A stretch of 64,000 bases of DNA from an uncultured Deferribacterales bacterium (GTDB lineage: Bacteria; Chrysiogenota; Deferribacteres; Deferribacterales; Mucispirillaceae): assembly GCA_947853665.1 (NCBI GenBank), contig CANTXF010000025.1, positions 1-64,000 of the forward strand, given 5' to 3'. A program made the position numbers and the translations under genes. Position 1 is the first letter of the stretch. Every line of letters starts with the position of its first letter. This document shows positions 26,125 through 36,605 of this stretch, one piece after another. The notes below the pieces were generated by a model. That model worked only from the letters and a program-made list of their open reading frames with translations, was not told where the DNA came from and ran no database searches.

Positions 26125-28257
26125 ATGAGTATTTCTAAACGAGCTTTTGCCGTAGGTAAAATAGCCGATATCCGTCCGGAGGCGCCTCTCAGAGGAAAAC
26201 ATGGCGCAATGGATTTCTTCGGCGAGGATGTTTTCAACACCGCCGCTATAAATAAATATCTGCCGAAACCTGCGGCTAAGAAACTGCTGGATACCATAAA
26301 CAACGGAGCGCGGATTGATCCGGAAATAGCCGCTGATGTGGCCCACGGCATGAAGCAGTGGGCCATCGAAAGAGGGGCCACTCATTTTACCCATTGGTTT
26401 CAACCTCTTACAGGATCTACTGCCGAAAAGCACGATTCTTTTCTCGAGCTGGACGGAGGCAGGGCTATAATGTCGTTTTCGGCAAAAAACCTTATAATCG
26501 GCGAGCCGGACGCTTCCAGCTTTCCATCCGGAGGCATACGATGCACTTTCGAGGCAAGAGGGTATACGGCGTGGGACCCTACAAGCCCGGCTTTCATAAA
26601 AAGGCATGCCAACGGAGCGACCTTGTGTATCCCCACCGCTTTTTGCTCTTACACCGGGGAAGCTCTCGATAAAAAAACGCCTCTTCTGCGTTCCTGCCAG
26701 AGTCTTTCCGCAGCGGTAAAGCGACTCATGAAATGTTTCGGCCAGCCTGAAAAACGCGTTAAGATAACATTGGGCCCCGAGCAGGAATATTTTTTGATAG
26801 ATAAAAATTTTTATTTCAGCAGGCCCGATCTTTTACAGACGGGAAGAACGCTTTTCGGCGCCACTCCCCCTAAACATCAGCAGCTTGAGGACCATTATTT
26901 CGGCTCAATAAAGCAGCGCGTGCTTAATTTTATGAACGATGTGGAAGTCGAGCTGTGGAAACTCGGCATTCCCGCGAAGACCCGCCATAACGAAGTGGCT
27001 CCGGCTCAGTTCGAGCTTGCTCCCATGTTTGAGGAAGTGAATCTGGCGGTGGACCACAATATGCTTGTAATGGATGTTCTACGCCAGACGGCCGACCGCC
27101 ACGGGCTTGTCTGCCTGCTTCACGAAAAGCCTTTTGCGGGTATAAACGGTTCCGGCAAGCATAATAACTGGTCCGTTAGCTATGGAGACACGAATCTGCT
27201 GAATCCCGGTACGGACCCTCATCAGAACGCCATATTCCTTACTATGCTGTGCTGCGTGATAGAAGCCGTGGACAATCACAGCGATATTCTCAGAATGAGC
27301 GTTGCCGGAGCCGGTAACGATCACAGGCTTGGGGCCAATGAAGCGCCTCCGGCAATAATATCCGTGTATCTTGGCGATCAGCTTAGCGACGTTATCGAAC
27401 AGCTTGAAAATGGCGTTCCCACTTCAAGCCGCCATGGCGGTTTTATGAGGATAGGCGTGGACACTCTTCCCCCTCTGCCGAAAGACGCTACCGACAGAAA
27501 CAGGACCAGTCCCTTCGCTTTTACCGGTAATAAATTTGAGTTTCGCGCTCCAGGTTCCAGCCAGTCCTGCTCGGGCCCTATGACGGTGCTGAATACCATA
27601 GTGGCCGATTCTGTGGACAAAATGGCCGACAGGCTAGCAAAACTGCAGGAAAGGGATATTAACAAAGGTTTGCAGGATATTTTGAGGGATATAATAAAAA
27701 AACATAAGCGCATAATTTTTAATGGTGACGGATATACTGAGGAATGGAGGAGGGAGGCGCAAAACAGAGGCCTTCCCAACGCTGACAGCACTATGGACGC
27801 CCTGCGTGCCATAACATCCGAAAAAAACTTAAGGCTTTTTGAAAGGTACGGCGTTTACAATCAGAAAGAGCTGGAATCCCGTTTCGAAGTATTTATGGAA
27901 GAATACCACAGGCGAATAAGGATAGAGGGTGAAATTGCTCTGGATATAGCGAGAAGCATGATAATTCCCGTAGTCATACGGGAATATAAGGACGCCGTTT
28001 CCGCTTTAAAGTCCGCCGCTGATTCCGGTATTTCCGCCGGTACAGGCGGTCTGAAGCACAATATAAAAATACTTGGGGAGGGACTTGAGGATCTTACGGA
28101 GAAAACCGAAAATATGGCTGCGGCCCTCAATGGCCTCCATGAGGAGATACTTGGAGCCATGGCGGATCTGCGCCTGACGGTAGACAGACTTGAGCGCGTA
28201 ATTGCCGACGATTTGTGGCCCCTGCCAAAATACAGAGAGATGTTATTTATATATTGA
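26125..28257 (+). CDS. glnN: Type III glutamine synthetase
   Basis: This enzyme makes glutamine from glutamate, ammonia and ATP. The 710-residue length and motifs fit the large GSIII family rather than GlnA. There is an N-terminal GSIII region (GKHGAMDFFGEDVFN), then THFTHWFQPLTGSTAEKHDSF. The catalytic motifs are TLGPEQEYFLID (metal site), RHNEVAPAQFELAP, GSGKHNNWS (ATP/ammonia region), AGNDHRLGANEAPPAI and GNKFEFRAPGSS. AAGGAG precedes ATG 26125. Transcription probably starts at the sigma-54 promoter at 26049-26063, divergent from gltB, which gives a complete GS-GOGAT pair under shared control. carA follows 65 bp downstream. Confidence 0.95.
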   Translation: MSISKRAFAVGKIADIRPEAPLRGKHGAMDFFGEDVFNTAAINKYLPKPAAKKLLDTINNGARIDPEIAADVAHGMKQWAIERGATHFTHWFQPLTGSTAEKHDSFLELDGGRAIMSFSAKNLIIGEPDASSFPSGGIRCTFEARGYTAWDPTSPAFIKRHANGATLCIPTAFCSYTGEALDKKTPLLRSCQSLSAAVKRLMKCFGQPEKRVKITLGPEQEYFLIDKNFYFSRPDLLQTGRTLFGATPPKHQQLEDHYFGSIKQRVLNFMNDVEVELWKLGIPAKTRHNEVAPAQFELAPMFEEVNLAVDHNMLVMDVLRQTADRHGLVCLLHEKPFAGINGSGKHNNWSVSYGDTNLLNPGTDPHQNAIFLTMLCCVIEAVDNHSDILRMSVAGAGNDHRLGANEAPPAIISVYLGDQLSDVIEQLENGVPTSSRHGGFMRIGVDTLPPLPKDATDRNRTSPFAFTGNKFEFRAPGSSQSCSGPMTVLNTIVADSVDKMADRLAKLQERDINKGLQDILRDIIKKHKRIIFNGDGYTEEWRREAQNRGLPNADSTMDALRAITSEKNLRLFERYGVYNQKELESRFEVFMEEYHRRIRIEGEIALDIARSMIIPVVIREYKDAVSALKSAADSGISAGTGGLKHNIKILGEGLEDLTEKTENMAAALNGLHEEILGAMADLRLTVDRLERVIADDLWPLPKYREMLFIY

Positions 28258-28322
28258 TTTTTAATTTGATAACCGAATTCGCAACTATTTCAATGCGGAT
28301 TATTAAATTATTTGGGGAGTTT

Positions 28323-29423
28323 ATGTATAATTGGCGGGAAAAAAGGCTTAAAAAAGCTGTTCTGGCGCTGGAAAACGGCGAGGTTTTCAGTGGCTGGAGC
28401 TTCGGAGCGGCCGTAGACGTCAACGGGGAAGTTGTTTTTAATACGGGGATGACGGGTTATGAGGAGATTGTTTCAGACCCTTCCTACGCCGGACAATTTG
28501 TGGCTCTTACGGCGGCAGAAATCGGTAATTACGGTACTAACGCCAGGGATATGGAATCGAGAAAGTTATTTTTAAACGGACTTGTGATACAGGATTTAAA
28601 CTATCCTTCGAATTACCGCTCGGAAAAGCCTTTGGACGTTCTGCTTAAAGAATACGGAGTTCCAGGTATAGGCGGTATAGACATGCGGAGGCTTACAAAG
28701 ATTCTGCGTTCGGAAGGTACCCAGAAAGCTTTTATGCATTGTTCAGACAAAGATATGAGCGGCATGGAGTGCGTTAAAGCCGCCGGAATGTGGCGCGGTC
28801 TGGACGGCTTGGATTATGCCTCGCAGGTAAGCGTTGATAAACCGTATCTCTGGAACGAAAGCGGGGTTTTTAACGTTACGGCCGTAGATTTCGGCATCAA
28901 ATACGGCATACTGCGGCGGCTTGAGGAAAACGATATGAGGGTTACCGTCGTACCTGCCGTTACCTCTGCCGAAAATATTCTTAAAATGAAACCGGACGGT
29001 GTTGTTCTATCAAACGGCCCTGCTGATCCCGGAGCGGTTAGATACGCTATGGACTGCGTTAAGGCTCTTGTGGGAAAGGTGCCGCTTATGGGTATATGCC
29101 TGGGACACCAGCTTTTCGGAATAGCTATGGGAGCCGGATACGGCCGGCTTAAATTTGGTCATCACGGCTGCAACCATCCTGTTAAGAATCTTCTAACGGG
29201 AAATGTGGAGATAACATCCCAGAATCATAACTTTGCGCTTGAAGCCGATAGGCTTCCCTCATGCCTGGAGCTTACCCATATAAATCTGAATGACGGTACG
29301 GTTGAAGGCGTCCGGCATCGGAGTGAACCTGCTTTCGGCGTGCAGTATCACCCGGAAGCCGCTCCGGGGCCTAACGATTCCGCTTATCTTTTCGCGCATT
29401 TTAAAGAGATTATGGGGAGATAA
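28323..29423 (+). CDS. carA: Carbamoyl-phosphate synthase, small (glutaminase) subunit
   Basis: CarA hydrolyses glutamine and channels ammonia to CarB. The 366-residue protein has the N-terminal CPSase_sm domain ([35 protein letters not shown]). A C-terminal class I amidotransferase domain has Cys in [14 protein letters not shown] (near 259) and the His-Glu pair in [15 protein letters not shown] 28323 was chosen over an upstream in-frame start because GGGGAG stands 5 bp before it and the family sequence begins there. carB starts 2 bp after its stop. Confidence 0.95.
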   Translation: MYNWREKRLKKAVLALENGEVFSGWSFGAAVDVNGEVVFNTGMTGYEEIVSDPSYAGQFVALTAAEIGNYGTNARDMESRKLFLNGLVIQDLNYPSNYRSEKPLDVLLKEYGVPGIGGIDMRRLTKILRSEGTQKAFMHCSDKDMSGMECVKAAGMWRGLDGLDYASQVSVDKPYLWNESGVFNVTAVDFGIKYGILRRLEENDMRVTVVPAVTSAENILKMKPDGVVLSNGPADPGAVRYAMDCVKALVGKVPLMGICLGHQLFGIAMGAGYGRLKFGHHGCNHPVKNLLTGNVEITSQNHNFALEADRLPSCLELTHINLNDGTVEGVRHRSEPAFGVQYHPEAAPGPNDSAYLFAHFKEIMGR

Positions 29424-29425
29424 AG

Positions 29426-32400
29426 GTGCCAAAGCGTACTGATATAAAAAAAATAATGCTGATAGGTTCCGGCCCGATAGTGATAGGGCAGGGCTGCGAG
29501 TTCGACTATTCCGGCGTACAGGCTTGCAAGGTTTTGAAAAAAGAGGGTTATGAGATAATTCTCGTAAATTCCAATCCGGCTACTATTATGACCGATCCGG
29601 AGTTTGCGGACAGAACTTATATAGAACCGCTGACCGCCGATATTCTTCATGAAATCATACGAAGGGAGCGGCCGGACGCTCTGCTCCCCACTCTGGGCGG
29701 TCAGACGGGGCTTAATCTGGCTATGGAGCTTCATGGCAGAGGTATTCTGAAACGATACGGTACGGAGCTTATAGGCGCTCCGGCGGAAAGCATAAATAAG
29801 GCGGAGAACAGACAGCTTTTCAAACAAACTATGCTTTCCATAGGTTTGGAACTGCCCCGTTCCGGTTCGGCTCATTCTCTTAAAACGGCTCTTGCCGTTG
29901 CGGAAGCCATAGGAAGCTGGCCTCTTATAATACGGCCGGGCTTCACTCTGGGAGGAACCGGCGGCGGAATAGCCCATAACCGCGGGGAATTTATAGATAT
30001 AGTTACAAGAGGGCTGAAAGCCAGCAAAAACACGGAGGTTCTTATAGAAGAGTCATTGCTGGGCTGGAAGGAATTTGAGATGGAGGTTATGCGCGATAAA
30101 AAGGGCGGCTCGGTAATCGTGTGCTCCATTGAAAATCTCGACCCTATGGGGATTCATACTGGCGATTCGATTACGGTTGCTCCTATACAGACGCTTACCG
30201 ATACCGAATATCAGAAAATGAGAGACGGGAGTCTGAGGGTAATGGAAGCGATAGGGGTGGAAACCGGCGGTGCCAACGTACAGTGGGCCGTTAATCCGGA
30301 AGACGGCAGACAGATTATTATAGAAATGAATCCGAGAGTGTCGCGTTCATCCGCTTTGGCTTCCAAAGCCACAGGATTTCCCATCGCTAAAATTGCTGCG
30401 CTGCTTGCTGTGGGCTATACTCTCGATGAAATATCAAACGATATTACCGGTGAGACTTCCGCCTGCTTCGAACCTGCTCTTGATTATGTAGTTACTAAAA
30501 TTCCGCGTTTTGCCTTTGAAAAATTTCCGAAGGCCGATCCCGTTTTGGGCACTCAGATGAAATCTGTCGGCGAGGCGATGGCTATCGGCAGAACTTTTAA
30601 ACAGTCCTTTCAGAAAGCCCTGCGTTCTCTGGAGACTGGCAGGGCAGGATTCGGATCGGACGGCTGTGATGAAAAATACGAGTCTTCCGACGACGGGACT
30701 CTTGAGAACGAGCTTAAAACGGCCGGATGCGACAGGGTATTTTACATAAGGTCTGCTTTTAAAAGAGGCTGGACAGTTGAAAAGATTCATGAACTTACAA
30801 AAATAGACGCTTATTTCCTGCGCAATATGGAGGAGCTTGCGGCTTTTGAAAACGAAATAGCTTCGGCCGGGGATATTTCCGGTCTTGAAAGAGACCGCGG
30901 TCTTTTTTTTCAGGCCAAGGAATTCGGTTATTCTGACAGGCAGATAGCTCATATTCTGCAATGCTCGGAGTCCGACGTGATGAAAGCCAGAAAAAATTTG
31001 GGTATCAGGCCGGTTTACTCGGTTGTGGATACCTGCGCGGGAGAATTCGAGGCAAAAACTCCTTATTATTACTCGACTTACGGCGAATATTCGGAGCCGG
31101 TAAGGCCCAGAAACGGTAGAAAATCCATAATGATATTGGGCGGCGGCCCTAACAGAATAGGCCAGGGAATAGAGTTCGACTACTGCTGTGTTCATGCGGC
31201 GTTCGCGCTTAAAAGCGCCGGTTATGAAAGCGTTATGGTAAACAGTAATCCTGAAACCGTTTCCACCGATTACGATATAAGCGACAAGCTTTATTTTGAA
31301 CCCCTTACCCTAGAGGACGTAATGAACGTTTACGAAAGGGAAAATTGCGACGGAGTGATAGTGCAGTTCGGGGGTCAGACGCCGCTTAATCTGGCAAGCA
31401 GGCTGAGCGAGGCAGGGGCTGATATAATAGGCACCAGTCCCGCAGACATAGAGCTTGCGGAGGATAGAGACTTTTTTAAAGAGCTTGCCGCCAAGCTGGG
31501 AATAAATCATCCTCCCGGCGGCATCGCTTACGGAACGGAGGATGCGGTCAGGGTCGCATCCGAAATAGGTTATCCCGTTCTTGTAAGGCCGTCTTTCGTC
31601 TTGGGCGGCAGAGGTATGGTTATAGCCTACAGAGAGGGGCATCTGCGGGAATATGTGGATAGCGCTTCTGCGGACAGCGGCGGAAAACCAATACTTATTG
31701 ACAGGTTTCTTGAGGATGCTACCGAGCTTGATGTGGACTGTATATCCGATGGGAATACCGTTGCGATAGGCGCCATTATTGAGCATGTGGAGCCTGCCGG
31801 TATACATTCGGGCGATTCGGCGGGGATTATACCGCCTGTGACAATTTCCGAGGAAGCTGAGGACAAGATCAGAGTCTACACCTGCGAGCTTGCGAAACAT
31901 CTCCGAGTATGCGGACTTATGAATATTCAGTTTGCAGTTCAAAGCGGGAAAGTCTATATTATAGAGGCGAATCCCAGAGCTTCCCGCACGGTTCCTTTTG
32001 CGAGCAAGGCGATAGGCGTGCCTATGGCGCAGCTCGCCACTAAGTGTATGCTTGGGGAAAGTCTGGGGAATCTGGGTTTTACCGAAGAGATAAAAATTCC
32101 TTACACAGCTGTTAAGGAAGCCGTGTTTCCTTTTATAAAATTTCCCGGAGCCGATGCGGTTTTGAGTCCGGAGATGCGTTCAACCGGCGAGGTTATGGGA
32201 ATAGACTGCAGCCGCGGTTTGGCCTATCTTAAATCCCAGCTTGCGGCCGGCAACGGACTGCCTGAATCCGGCGGCGTTTTCATATCTGTAAAAGACGCGG
32301 ATAAGGACGCCGCGGCGGAGATTGTAAAAGAGCTTTTCGGCATGGGCTTCGTTATTTATGCAACACGCGGCACTTCCACAATGCTTTATAATAAAGGCAT

Positions 32401-32692
32401 AAGAACGGAGGCCGTTTTCAGAATATCCGGTGGCAGGCCGAACCTGCTTGACCTTCTCGACGAAGGGAGGATACAATGGGTAATAACCACCGCTGAAGGC
32501 GGGGAAGAAGCTATGGTAGATGAAATCAGGATGCGCTCTCAGGCCATAAGCCGGGGAGTGCCTACTACCAGCACCGTTCCGGGTATGTTTTCCGCCCTTG
32601 CGGGAATAAAGGAGAAAAGGGATTTCGGGCGTCTTGAGGTTTGCTCCCTGCAGGAATACCACAGACGCCGCGGAAGGGGAGAAGCACGTTGA
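29426..32692 (+). CDS. carB: Carbamoyl-phosphate synthase, large subunit
   Basis: CarB makes carbamoyl phosphate for pyrimidines and arginine. The 1088-residue protein has two tandem ATP-grasp synthetase halves, each opening with the expected motif: [21 protein letters not shown] at the start and [19 protein letters not shown] in the second half. It ends with an MGS-like allosteric domain ([16 protein letters not shown]). The start codon is GTG 29426, close behind carA. pfkA begins inside the stop codon (TTGA). Confidence 0.96.
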   Translation: MPKRTDIKKIMLIGSGPIVIGQGCEFDYSGVQACKVLKKEGYEIILVNSNPATIMTDPEFADRTYIEPLTADILHEIIRRERPDALLPTLGGQTGLNLAMELHGRGILKRYGTELIGAPAESINKAENRQLFKQTMLSIGLELPRSGSAHSLKTALAVAEAIGSWPLIIRPGFTLGGTGGGIAHNRGEFIDIVTRGLKASKNTEVLIEESLLGWKEFEMEVMRDKKGGSVIVCSIENLDPMGIHTGDSITVAPIQTLTDTEYQKMRDGSLRVMEAIGVETGGANVQWAVNPEDGRQIIIEMNPRVSRSSALASKATGFPIAKIAALLAVGYTLDEISNDITGETSACFEPALDYVVTKIPRFAFEKFPKADPVLGTQMKSVGEAMAIGRTFKQSFQKALRSLETGRAGFGSDGCDEKYESSDDGTLENELKTAGCDRVFYIRSAFKRGWTVEKIHELTKIDAYFLRNMEELAAFENEIASAGDISGLERDRGLFFQAKEFGYSDRQIAHILQCSESDVMKARKNLGIRPVYSVVDTCAGEFEAKTPYYYSTYGEYSEPVRPRNGRKSIMILGGGPNRIGQGIEFDYCCVHAAFALKSAGYESVMVNSNPETVSTDYDISDKLYFEPLTLEDVMNVYERENCDGVIVQFGGQTPLNLASRLSEAGADIIGTSPADIELAEDRDFFKELAAKLGINHPPGGIAYGTEDAVRVASEIGYPVLVRPSFVLGGRGMVIAYREGHLREYVDSASADSGGKPILIDRFLEDATELDVDCISDGNTVAIGAIIEHVEPAGIHSGDSAGIIPPVTISEEAEDKIRVYTCELAKHLRVCGLMNIQFAVQSGKVYIIEANPRASRTVPFASKAIGVPMAQLATKCMLGESLGNLGFTEEIKIPYTAVKEAVFPFIKFPGADAVLSPEMRSTGEVMGIDCSRGLAYLKSQLAAGNGLPESGGVFISVKDADKDAAAEIVKELFGMGFVIYATRGTSTMLYNKGIRTEAVFRISGGRPNLLDLLDEGRIQWVITTAEGGEEAMVDEIRMRSQAISRGVPTTSTVPGMFSALAGIKEKRDFGRLEVCSLQEYHRRRGRGEAR

Positions 32693-33645
32693 AAAGTATA
32701 GCAGTAATGACCAGCGGCGGCGACAGTCCCGGCATGAACTGCGCCATAAGGTCGGTAGTAAGGACCGGGATAAGCCTGGGGCTTGATGTCTACGGTATCG
32801 AAGCGGGTTATAAAGGCATGATAGAAGGCGATATACGCCTTATGAAACATTCTGACGTGTCTAATATAATATCGAGAGGAGGCACGATACTCCGTACAGC
32901 CAGGAGCAAAGAGTTCATGACCGAAGAAGGCAGGGCCAGAGCCGCGGATAACCTTAAAAAGCTGGGCATAGGCGGTCTTGTCGTCATTGGCGGGGACGGC
33001 TCCCTTAAAGGTGCCAAGAGCCTTGAGGAAGGTTTCGGAATAAAGACGGCCGGTATTCCCGGTTCCATAGACAACGACCTATGCGGTACGGACCTTTCTC
33101 TGGGTACCGATACGGCTTTAAACGTTATAACGTCATGCGTCGATATGCTTAATAACACTGCCAGCTCCCACGGCAGAACTTTTATTGTTGAGGTGATGGG
33201 CAGAAACTGCGGTTATCTTGCCGTTATGTCCGCCATTGCGACTGGCGCCGACGCGGTTGTGATACCGGAAAGAAAACCGGATATGGAAAATATAGTCGCC
33301 GGGTTTAAAAAGCGTATGGCGGACGGCAAAACCAGAAACATAATGATAGTCGCCGAAGGCGCCGGTTCCGCTTACGATTACGGAAAAATAATAGAAGAAG
33401 CCGGTCTGGAAGCGAGAATATCAGTTCTGGGGCATATACAGAGAGGCGGCTCGCCGACCTGCTTCGACCGCAACCTGGGTTCCAGAATGGGCCTGGCCGC
33501 CGTGGAAGGGCTTATGGCGGGAGTTTCAGGCTTTATGACGGGGCTTAACGGCAGCGAGCTGAAACTTGTGCCTTATTCGGATGTATGCTCGGGAAATAAT
33601 ATAATCAACGACGTTACTCTGGATTTACTAAAAAGGATAGGCTGA
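32689..33645 (+). CDS. pfkA: ATP-dependent 6-phosphofructokinase
   Basis: PfkA phosphorylates fructose 6-phosphate in glycolysis. From TTG 32689 the protein has 318 residues, the standard bacterial length. It begins [19 protein letters not shown] and contains [13 protein letters not shown]. The Gly after GGD is typical of ATP- rather than pyrophosphate-dependent enzymes. Other landmarks are [27 protein letters not shown] and [22 protein letters not shown]. The TTG overlaps the carB stop and has GGGGAG upstream, so glycolytic pfkA is translated in the carAB message, an unusual pairing. A strong terminator follows. Confidence 0.94.
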   Translation: MKSIAVMTSGGDSPGMNCAIRSVVRTGISLGLDVYGIEAGYKGMIEGDIRLMKHSDVSNIISRGGTILRTARSKEFMTEEGRARAADNLKKLGIGGLVVIGGDGSLKGAKSLEEGFGIKTAGIPGSIDNDLCGTDLSLGTDTALNVITSCVDMLNNTASSHGRTFIVEVMGRNCGYLAVMSAIATGADAVVIPERKPDMENIVAGFKKRMADGKTRNIMIVAEGAGSAYDYGKIIEEAGLEARISVLGHIQRGGSPTCFDRNLGSRMGLAAVEGLMAGVSGFMTGLNGSELKLVPYSDVCSGNNIINDVTLDLLKRIG

Positions 33646-33651
33646 TATAAA

Positions 33652-33678
33652 ACCCCCTTCCACGGCAGGGAAGGGGGT
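33652..33678. terminator. Terminator between pfkA and the PEBP gene
   Basis: CCCCCTTCC / GGGAAGGGGG form a stem around a short loop between the two convergent genes, with A-rich sequence on one side and TTATTTTAT on the other. Confidence 0.75.
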
Positions 33679-33686
33679 CGCTTATT

Positions 33687-34316
33687 TTATTTGGCGTAGC
33701 TCCCTTTAAGGGTATATTCGGCCAGAATATGCCCTTCCATCTGCCTGAAAAGTTCGTTCAGCCGGAAGCCTTGTTTAAGGTCCAGCATTTTGTCCAATGC
33801 GTAAACATGTATTTCGTATATATGTTCCGGATATTCGTGGGGGAATTGTTCGTCAGGAGGGTACATTCCTCCGTAGCGGCTTGAAAGCTCCTCGGATTGG
33901 CTGCCTCCCTGAACGCTTATCCAGCTGTTTACTCCCTGCACGAAATCCCGGGCCGTCCGGCTTTCGTCTTCTTTAAGCTCGGTTCTCGTTATATTAGCCG
34001 CCGTCCAGTGTATCCATGAAAAGCCTCCGGATACGGGAAACGCGTCTTTATCTTCCATAACCAGAGCGTAAGAGACGGTTCCTTCCGGAGCGTTTTCTAT
34101 TTTTAAAGGCAGGGAATACGCGGGCACTCCGTTGGCGTTGAATTCCGTACCTCTTTTGCCGTATTTATCTTCTATAATTCCGTTTTTTATTCCGGAGCTG
34201 GTTACCGTCATCTCTTTTTTTGCTGCGGCCGGTTTTTCAGTTTTACCTGCCGTGCAGCCGGCAATCATAAGCGTTGCCGCCAGAGCTGCCAGGGCGGTTT
34301 TATATTTTTTTATCAT
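33687..34316 (-). CDS. YbhB/YbcL-family (PEBP-like) lipoprotein
   Basis: From ATG 34316, behind AAGGAG, the 209-residue protein starts with a lipoprotein signal (MIKKYKTALAALAATLMIAGC, Cys acylation site). The rest matches the phosphatidylethanolamine-binding-protein fold. Landmarks are SYALVMEDKDAFPVSGGFSWIHWTAANI (ligand-site Asp and His), a GGMYPPDEQFPHEY segment and IYEIHVYALDKML. Bacterial members are of uncertain function. This one should be lipid-anchored outside the cytoplasm. A longer frame from 34394 would bury the signal sequence and is rejected. Confidence 0.85.
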   Translation of the reverse strand: MIKKYKTALAALAATLMIAGCTAGKTEKPAAAKKEMTVTSSGIKNGIIEDKYGKRGTEFNANGVPAYSLPLKIENAPEGTVSYALVMEDKDAFPVSGGFSWIHWTAANITRTELKEDESRTARDFVQGVNSWISVQGGSQSEELSSRYGGMYPPDEQFPHEYPEHIYEIHVYALDKMLDLKQGFRLNELFRQMEGHILAEYTLKGSYAK

Positions 34317-34413
34317 AAAAATTATCTCCTTGATGTTCATTGCAGGCCTGTGACGAAAGACTACCAGAAAACGCTCCCTGGGTAAATTACCCACTTTTTT
34401 GTTTGTATTTTTT

Positions 34414-34779
34414 TTAGTCTTTTATTACGCCTTTTTTAACAAGAATATCTTTTTTTCCTTCGGAAAGCATATAATCTATGCCTATTTTCTGCATTATTGT
34501 AAGAGCTTCCAATATGCGTTTTCCGGAAGGCTCCGTCAGGAAATATTCTACTTTCAGCGGATATCCGTCGAAAACCGTTTTATCCACAAAACCGGCTTCC
34601 ATAAGCTCTTTTAGCTGCTGTAACAGCATTTTCTGGTTAATGCCCGTGATATCTTTCTGCAATTTTGACAGAGAAGTGTTCCCCATGCGGAGCCGCCACA
34701 ATATTATAGGTTTCCATTTGCCTTTTATCATATCGTGTACGAGTTCCAGGGGGCATGTGAAATCGTCCCTTATCTTCAT
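34414..34779 (-). CDS. HxlR-family transcriptional regulator
   Basis: This 121-residue winged-helix protein has the typical opening FTCPLELVHDMIKGKWKPIILWRLRMG. It is followed by FSELQK-like SLSKLQKDITGINQKMLLQQLKELMEAGFVDK. The Cys near residue 9 is the conserved position used in redox sensing by several family members. It is divergent from the ABC exporter genes, so local control of that transporter is likely. A GTAC-N5-GTAC dyad lies in the gap. Confidence 0.88.
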   Translation of the reverse strand: MKIRDDFTCPLELVHDMIKGKWKPIILWRLRMGNTSLSKLQKDITGINQKMLLQQLKELMEAGFVDKTVFDGYPLKVEYFLTEPSGKRILEALTIMQKIGIDYMLSEGKKDILVKKGVIKD

Positions 34780-34855
34780 TTTTAAAAATATAACGGATTT
34801 CCCGGCATATTCAATAATTATCGTTAAATCGGTTGACGGTTTTTTATAGGTTGAT

Positions 34856-34868
34856 GTACCATAAGTAC
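34856..34868. promoter_or_regulatory. Candidate operator between hxlR-like gene and ABC exporter
   Basis: GTAC-CATAA-GTAC, preceded by two GGTTGA repeats (34831 and 34850), lies between divergent genes, where an HxlR protein would be expected to bind. No binding data exist for this sequence. Confidence 0.35.
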
Positions 34869-34883
34869 CGGCAAGGAAACGTT

Positions 34884-36605
34884 TTGAAACTTATATTATC
34901 AATGATAAAGGGGCATATAGTCCTTTTTTCTTCCGCGATATTTTTTCTTACGGCGGAAGCCGTATGCGATCTGCTTCAGCCTGCCCTGATGGCCCGTATT
35001 GTGGACGATGGCATAAAAAACGGAGACCAGGCCGCCGTTCTGCGAATAGGCGGGATAATGCTTGCCGTAGCCTTAACCGGCGCTGTCTGCGCAGTTATCA
35101 GAAATAACCTTGCCAGCCGTACCTCCCAGAAAATAGGTCGCAGGATGCGCTCCATGGTTTACGGCAAAATACTGTCGTTTTCTTTTGAAAATATAGACAG
35201 GCTTCATACGGGCTCGCTTATTACCAGAGCCACAAACGACGTGACCCAGATACAGAATTTTATAAACGGCAGCATGAGGATACTTATAAAAGCCCCGATA
35301 ATATGCGTTGGGGCCATAGTTCTCATAATTACCCAAACTCCAGCCGAGCTTCCTGTCGTCGGAGTTATCCTTCTTCTGTGCTCCGTCCTTATCGCCGGAA
35401 ATATGATAATGAGCTATCCCCGTTTCGGCAGGCTTCAGAAAAATCTGGACCGTCTCAACGACGTGAGCAGGGAATTTTTAACCTCCGTAAAGGTGGTAAA
35501 GGTTTTCGGCAGGGAGAAATTCGAGGAAGCGAAGTTTGCTTCCGCCGCAGGCGACCTTGCCGATTCCGTAGTTTCCGCCATAAAAGTTGCCGCTCTGTTC
35601 GGGCCGCTTATAAACTTTACTGTAAATATCAGCGTGGTGGTGCTTCTTTGGCTTGGCGCTGCGTCCGGCGTTTCCGGGGTGGGCGGGCTTATGGCGTCCA
35701 TCAATTATATGACGCAGATTCTTTTTTCTCTCGGTATGATTTCCGCCGTTTTGAACATAATGTCGCGGGCGGTTGCTTCCGCCGGGCGTATAAACGATAT
35801 ACTTGACGAAAAGCCTTCGATGATTTGGGCGGGTCCTTCGGAAGCGCGCGGTTTCAAAGACGCTTCCGTGGAGTTTAAAAACGTAAGCTTCCGTTACGGT
35901 TCCTCGGAAAAATACGCTCTTAAAAACGTCAGTTTTTATGCGGCTCCTGGCGAAACCATAGGTATAATAGGTTCCACCGGTTCCGGGAAAACTTCTCTGA
36001 TAAATCTTATTCCGAGGTTTTACGACGCTTCTGAGGGGCAGGTGCTGATCGGAGGAACGGACGTAAGATATGCTGATATGGAACGCCTGCGCCGCTTCGT
36101 TTCGATAGTGCCGCAGAAGGCGACGCTTTTTTCAGGAACAATAAAAGATAATCTGCTATGGGGAAACAGATCGGCTTCCTTGGAAGAAATCAAAAAGGCG
36201 GCTTCCGCGGCCGGGGCGGACGCTTTCGTATCGTCTTTTAAGGACGGATACGACACAGTTCTGGGCCGTGGCGGAGTTAATCTGTCCGGAGGGCAGAAAC
36301 AGCGTCTTTCCATAGCCAGGGCCCTTTTGAGAAAGCCGGATATACTTATTCTTGACGACAGCGCAAGCGCTCTGGACGCTTCCACCGAGCGTGAGGTTAC
36401 TAAAGGCGTAAAAAAATATTCCGAGGGCGCTACTATTTTTATCATAAGTCAGAAAATCGCCTCGGTTATGGGAGCGGATAAAATACTTGTTATGGACGGA
36501 GGCCGCCTGAGCGCCTCCGGAACCCATGAAGAGCTTATGAAAGAATGCCGCCTTTACAGGGAGATTTACGATTCGCAGATAGGAGATTCCGGTAATGGCG
36601 GATAA
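34884..36605 (+). CDS. ABC exporter half-transporter, subunit A (degenerate catalytic Glu)
   Basis: This half-transporter of about 573 residues has six membrane segments in residues of about 1-300. A nucleotide-binding domain follows with Walker A IIGSTGSGKTS, signature LSGGQKQR and Walker B ILILDDSASALD. The residue after the Walker B Asp is Asp instead of the catalytic Glu, typical of the impaired site in heterodimeric exporters. TTG 34884 behind AAGGAAA is preferred over the earlier TTG 34833. It overlaps the next gene by 11 bp. The substrate is unknown, and multidrug or lipid export are both possible. Confidence 0.85.
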   Translation: MKLILSMIKGHIVLFSSAIFFLTAEAVCDLLQPALMARIVDDGIKNGDQAAVLRIGGIMLAVALTGAVCAVIRNNLASRTSQKIGRRMRSMVYGKILSFSFENIDRLHTGSLITRATNDVTQIQNFINGSMRILIKAPIICVGAIVLIITQTPAELPVVGVILLLCSVLIAGNMIMSYPRFGRLQKNLDRLNDVSREFLTSVKVVKVFGREKFEEAKFASAAGDLADSVVSAIKVAALFGPLINFTVNISVVVLLWLGAASGVSGVGGLMASINYMTQILFSLGMISAVLNIMSRAVASAGRINDILDEKPSMIWAGPSEARGFKDASVEFKNVSFRYGSSEKYALKNVSFYAAPGETIGIIGSTGSGKTSLINLIPRFYDASEGQVLIGGTDVRYADMERLRRFVSIVPQKATLFSGTIKDNLLWGNRSASLEEIKKAASAAGADAFVSSFKDGYDTVLGRGGVNLSGGQKQRLSIARALLRKPDILILDDSASALDASTEREVTKGVKKYSEGATIFIISQKIASVMGADKILVMDGGRLSASGTHEELMKECRLYREIYDSQIGDSGNGG

